Assembly (NCBI GenBank): GCA_964450755.1 | Contig: CAYVDJ010000038.1 | Location: forward strand, 1-26,278 | Length of the DNA: 26,278 nucleotides | From: JAADDG01 sp964450755 | GTDB lineage: Bacteria > Campylobacterota > Campylobacteria > Campylobacterales > JAADDG01 | Reading direction: 5' to 3' | Shown here: piece after piece, positions 23,422-26,278 of the stretch | Position numbering within the stretch: the stretch's first letter is position 1 | Layout: each line of letters opens with the position of its first letter | Made by a program: the position numbers and the translations under genes | Notes under the pieces: generated by a model | Seen by the model: only the letters and a program-made list of their open reading frames with translations | Database searches by the model: none | Told to the model about the DNA's origin: nothing

Positions 23422-25425
23422 ATGAAATATTTAAAGAAAATTATCACTGTATCTATAATGGGCATCCTTTTTTTAACCGGATGCGGCGGCGGAGGTGCAG
23501 GAGATACTGTTTTGGGAAGTGCAATTACAGACAATCCTGTAACCCAGACGGCAGAATCTATGAAAGATACTGTCATTTCCGGTGATATAGTGAGTAAACC
23601 GGTAATCAACGGACAAATTATCGTAACAGATCCGATGGGACATAAATTGGGAGGGGGAGTTACCGATAAAAACGGACACTATTCGATAAATATCGGACAC
23701 TATGACGGTCCTGTTCAGGTAGAACTTGTATGCGGTGAAAATTCCAAAATAGTAATAAACGGTATGGAAGCTGAATGTCCGGCGGGAGAAATGGTAAAAG
23801 TTGCTGAAAATGTAACAGGCGGAAACAAAGAAAATATCATCAACATAACTCCTTTGGGAGAGATGGTAAACAGTATGACGGGAGTATTTGGGGGAATGAC
23901 ATCAAAAAACATCCACAAAAGCAAAAGAGCAGTCTCTCAGCTTTTTGGAGGTATAGACCCGATAAAAAGCAACCCCTACTCCTATAATTATCAGTCTATC
24001 CTAAAAGCAATACAAAAAGCGGCAAAAGATCAAGGGATATCGGAAAAAGAGTTTCTTGCAAAAATAGAAGAAGATATGCAAAAAGGTTATATATCTCCAC
24101 GCTCCAAAACAGCAAGAGGTTTAAGAGAAAATCTTCTTTACTATATTCTTTTCACAGCTTTGATAAAAGCCATAGATGATGATGAAGTCTATAATATTGA
24201 TGTGGACGAAGATACAAAAGATGATATAGAACTTGCAAAAAACATGATAAGGGATCTGAAAAAAGATGCCGTTTTGATTATCGACTATAAGGATAAAAAT
24301 CACGAAGGTATTTTGAAAAAAGAGTTAAAAAATTTCCAACAAAGAGTAAAAGAGTATTTGGCTCCCGTAACAGACTATACCATCTTTTCTCAAATCCAGA
24401 TAGCAAAACTGATAAAAAAAGCCGTTGATGAAAATTCATCTTCCAAATCGGAAGATTTTTTTATAAAAGATTCAAAAGAGGCAATGAATCTAACAGTGGA
24501 TAAAAGTGATGACAACGAGTGGAGATACACTATCGACAATTCCAAAGAGATATTTGAAGGTATCGTAAAAATCAAAGAGGACAAAGAGTACAAAATAAGC
24601 GGAGAACTTCCATCTGCAAAAGAGAGTTATGTAAACGATGATGTTAAAAATTTGGAAAAGATAGATACTGTTGTTACTGTTTTGAAAAAAGAGGACAATA
24701 AATTAAGATTACAAATTTCCGGCGAAGCAAAAACCCTATACGAAGAAGAGCCGTCTTTTGATATAACTATAAACTCTTCCGATATAACTGTTTTTATAAA
24801 TGAAAATGATATCAAAAGTGCTCAACCCCAAACTGTCAATCTGAGTGCCAGAATAAAAGAGTATGAGATAGATGGAATTTTAGATCTTTTAAAATATAAA
24901 CAAAACTCCACTTATGCCAAAAATGATCATTTTCTGCCAACCCAAAGTAAATTTAAAGGCACGGTAAAAAACACCCAAAGCAAAACAGAATTTAACGGAG
25001 ATATAGAACTTGACTTAAAAGATTTTGATAATATAGATTTTTCCAAAGTTAACAAAACAAATCCCGCACCATATATTTTGAAACTGGCAGGAGATCTTAA
25101 AGTTCTCAACGATACAAGAGCCATATCTGCATATATCGAATATCTAAACGCAGATAGAGTAAAAGTGGAAACACAATCTTCCATCGGTAACAGAGCCATA
25201 AATGCAGAGGGAGAAGTGGGAATTGATTACACAAATGAAAAAATAACATCTTTTGATCTTCATTTTACCAACCAGGATTCCATCAAATTTGATACAAAAA
25301 TGGATGAAAACAAAAATATAACCGGAACGATTTCCAAAGACAATCAAAAACTAGGAGATGTCAAAAAGATCAACGGGATTCCTTCAATCAAATACAAAGA
25401 CGGCTCACTTCAACCACTGATATAA
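23422..25425 (+). CDS. Large lipoprotein of unknown function
   Basis: This protein of about 667 aa starts with a lipoprotein signal, MKYLKKIITVSIMGILFLTGC (lipobox LTGC, Cys21), followed by a glycine-rich CGGGGAG tether. The start is ATG 23422, because AAAGGA sits 8 bases before it and the signal begins there; an in-frame ATG at 23356 would add 22 residues in front of the signal. Residues about 50-120 resemble a carboxypeptidase-regulatory-like beta fold (GQIIVTDPMGHKLGGGVTDKNGHYSINI). The middle (about 155-330) is helical and charged. The last 300 residues look like repeated amphipathic beta-strands (LRLQISGEAKTL, TEFNGDIELDLKDF, INAEGEVGIDYTNEKITSFDLHF). I recognise no enzyme motif. A surface or outer-membrane role is likely; the function is unknown. 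Confidence 0.85.
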   Translation: MKYLKKIITVSIMGILFLTGCGGGGAGDTVLGSAITDNPVTQTAESMKDTVISGDIVSKPVINGQIIVTDPMGHKLGGGVTDKNGHYSINIGHYDGPVQVELVCGENSKIVINGMEAECPAGEMVKVAENVTGGNKENIINITPLGEMVNSMTGVFGGMTSKNIHKSKRAVSQLFGGIDPIKSNPYSYNYQSILKAIQKAAKDQGISEKEFLAKIEEDMQKGYISPRSKTARGLRENLLYYILFTALIKAIDDDEVYNIDVDEDTKDDIELAKNMIRDLKKDAVLIIDYKDKNHEGILKKELKNFQQRVKEYLAPVTDYTIFSQIQIAKLIKKAVDENSSSKSEDFFIKDSKEAMNLTVDKSDDNEWRYTIDNSKEIFEGIVKIKEDKEYKISGELPSAKESYVNDDVKNLEKIDTVVTVLKKEDNKLRLQISGEAKTLYEEEPSFDITINSSDITVFINENDIKSAQPQTVNLSARIKEYEIDGILDLLKYKQNSTYAKNDHFLPTQSKFKGTVKNTQSKTEFNGDIELDLKDFDNIDFSKVNKTNPAPYILKLAGDLKVLNDTRAISAYIEYLNADRVKVETQSSIGNRAINAEGEVGIDYTNEKITSFDLHFTNQDSIKFDTKMDENKNITGTISKDNQKLGDVKKINGIPSIKYKDGSLQPLI

Positions 25426-25426
25426 T

Positions 25427-25451
25427 TAAGAAGGAATTTTTTTCCTTCTTA
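25427..25451. terminator. Hairpin after the lipoprotein gene
   Basis: TAAGAAGGAA (25427-25436) pairs perfectly with TTCCTTCTTA (25442-25451) around five T, directly behind the stop codon. It lacks a trailing T run on the plus strand, so its terminator strength is doubtful. Confidence 0.45.
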
Positions 25452-25476
25452 CAGTAAAATAAAAGTATTTTTTAGA

Positions 25477-25482
25477 TAGAAT
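25477..25482 (+). promoter_or_regulatory. Possible -10 box for the small acidic protein gene
   Basis: TAGAAT follows a T-rich stretch about 30 bases before the ATG at 25513. The match is modest. Confidence 0.35.
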
Positions 25483-25512
25483 ATCTCCCAAAAATTTTAA
25501 AGGATCCCAAAA

Positions 25513-25797
25513 ATGACAAACTGCAAAGATATAAAAGCAAACATAAGATTTGAAGAGAGATATACCGGTTTACTTTTGGATTACAGCAATCACAAAGAGT
25601 TAAAAGATGAAATACTAAAAAAGATCGAAGAGGTAAAAAAAGAGACCGAATTAAATCCGGAAATTATAGAAAACTGTGATCCTGCTGATCCTGAAAAATG
25701 CGCTCTTTATCTGGAATTTCAAGATGACTATGACAGAGAAGGCGGAAAATTTTTCGATCTGCTTTTAGAGAGATTGGGTATAAAAGAGTGTGAATAA
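25513..25797 (+). CDS. Small acidic protein with four cysteines, unknown function
   Basis: This 94-aa protein is soluble and acidic, with no signal or membrane segment. It has a helical central part rich in Lys/Glu (KELKDEILKKIEEVKKETE) and cysteines at 4, 55, 63 and 93; the ENCDPADPEKC segment holds the middle pair. The ribosome-binding site AAGGA (25500-25504) is 8 bases before the ATG, and a strong terminator follows at once, so the gene looks real and transcribed alone. I do not recognise the family. Metal or redox roles are possible from the cysteines but unsupported. Confidence 0.75.
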   Translation: MTNCKDIKANIRFEERYTGLLLDYSNHKELKDEILKKIEEVKKETELNPEIIENCDPADPEKCALYLEFQDDYDREGGKFFDLLLERLGIKECE

Positions 25798-25840
25798 AGA
25801 AAAAGTGACGGCAAAAAGCCAAAGTCACTTCTTCTTTTTT
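25797..25840. terminator. Bidirectional terminator
   Basis: AAGTGAC (25803-25809) pairs with GTCACTT (25824-25830). An inner GGC/GCC pair strengthens the stem, and outer AAGAA/TTCTT pairing extends it with one mismatch. Six T follow at 25835-25840, and an A run precedes it for minus-strand use. It closes the small acidic gene and the remnant on the other strand. Confidence 0.8.
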
Positions 25841-26075
25841 GTCAAAGAATATATTTTAACTTTAAAATCCTCTTTTTGAATATGCTCCTGGAAAATCAAC
25901 CGATACGGTAACTTTTCAAATATATACTCACAACTTGGATTTATATATACAATATAAACCGTATTCTCAAAATCATCTCTCATAGAAAGGATATTTTCAG
26001 AAACCTTTTTCATTACTGTCTCATTAATTTTTTGCAGTAGTCATAAAAATTCTCACCTGTAAATAAGGATTGTTT
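25825..26075 (-). pseudogene. Frameshifted 3' remnant of a gene, possibly a methyltransferase
   Basis: On the minus strand one frame reads KQSLFTGENFYDYCKK after a stop at 26078-26076 and then leaves frame. The +1 neighbouring frame continues from the same point as INETVMKKVSENILSM and on to YIVYINPSCEYIFEKLPY, ending at 25825. The switch lies in a run of six T (26028-26033); one more T would join the two frames smoothly. The joined stretch of about 80 residues resembles the C-terminal end of some class I SAM-dependent methyltransferases, in which a YIVYxNP strand precedes the last helix; that resemblance is from memory and uncertain. The 5' part of the gene is missing. ATG 26013 gives a 62-aa frame but has a poor ribosome-binding site. 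Confidence 0.45.
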
Positions 26076-26087
26076 TTACTAAATTTT

Positions 26088-26095
26088 GGTAATAT
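26088..26095 (+). promoter_or_regulatory. Possible promoter of the last gene
   Basis: GGTAATAT, within TTTTGGTAATATTTT, lies 30 bases before the ATG at 26126 and is preceded by T-rich DNA. It resembles the other extended -10 boxes of this window. Confidence 0.4.
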
Positions 26096-26125
26096 TTTCT
26101 AACTAATCCTCTATAAGGGTAAAAA

Positions 26126-26278
26126 ATGAAAGTTGCTGTTGCCTGTAAATCTATCCTTCTTCAAAAGAGTTTGGAACTTTTTTTAAAAGATTTTATATCT
26201 ACATACAGATATTGCGATTTTATGATAACAGATCGTAACATCAATATGGATAAACCTCTTTTTTTGATATCAAAAGAC
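26126..26278 (+). CDS. Unrecognised protein, 5' end only
   Basis: An open frame begins at ATG 26126, 6 bases after AAGGG (26115-26119), and runs 51 codons to the window edge without a stop. It reads MKVAVACKSILLQKSLELF and later DFMITDR and PLFLISKD, alternating strands and helices as in an alpha/beta (for example receiver-like or Rossmann-like) fold. The remainder is outside the window, so no function can be given. Confidence 0.7.
   Translation, partial: MKVAVACKSILLQKSLELFLKDFISTYRYCDFMITDRNINMDKPLFLISKD

Overview
The window is about 26 kb of AT-rich bacterial chromosome. It most likely comes from a member of the Campylobacterota (the former Epsilonproteobacteria), probably a free-living or environmental lineage; I cannot fix the genus. 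Four things point there: the ATP synthase order b', b, delta, alpha, gamma, beta, epsilon with no a or c subunit gene, running straight into tolQ-tolR-tolA-tolB-pal-cpoB; a short biotin synthase beside topA; a flagellin carrying the Campylobacter-type change at the TLR5 site; and T-rich promoters with little -35 signal.

Layout. Bases 45-4257 (+) hold a paraquat-inducible (Pqi) lipid-transport operon: two half-size PqiA proteins, PqiB with MCE domains, and the lipoprotein PqiC. It is interrupted exactly at the start of pqiB by a 781-bp AT-rich insert carrying a toxin-antitoxin pair with a PemK/MazF-type toxin. The insert is bracketed by a perfect 48-bp direct repeat of the pqiB start region, so pqiB stays intact and a 16-codon stub of it remains upstream. 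This is the most unusual feature of the window. Bases 4286-8936 (-) form a tight operon: topA, a YfcE-like phosphoesterase, bioB and a CPA2 cation/proton antiporter. A flagellin gene (9216-10742, +) follows behind a good sigma-28 promoter and ends in a strong bidirectional terminator shared with a FadL-type outer-membrane protein gene. That gene lies just downstream of nfo (endonuclease IV).

Bases 12964-23180 (-) are one long gene string of 13 genes: F1Fo peripheral stalk and F1 head, then the complete Tol-Pal envelope machine. It starts from a single clear promoter near 23218. The Tol proteins use proton-motive force, which the ATP synthase makes or spends, and gene spacing suggests they are largely co-transcribed. 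Bases 23422-25425 (+) encode a large lipoprotein of unknown function. It is followed by a small acidic four-cysteine protein, a bidirectional terminator, a frameshifted gene remnant on the minus strand, and the first 51 codons of an unrecognised gene that runs off the window.

I found no rRNA, tRNA, CRISPR array, insertion sequence or riboswitch. The longest stretches without a gene are 8937-9215 (divergent topA/flagellin promoters, very AT-rich) and 23181-23421 (divergent atp/lipoprotein promoters).
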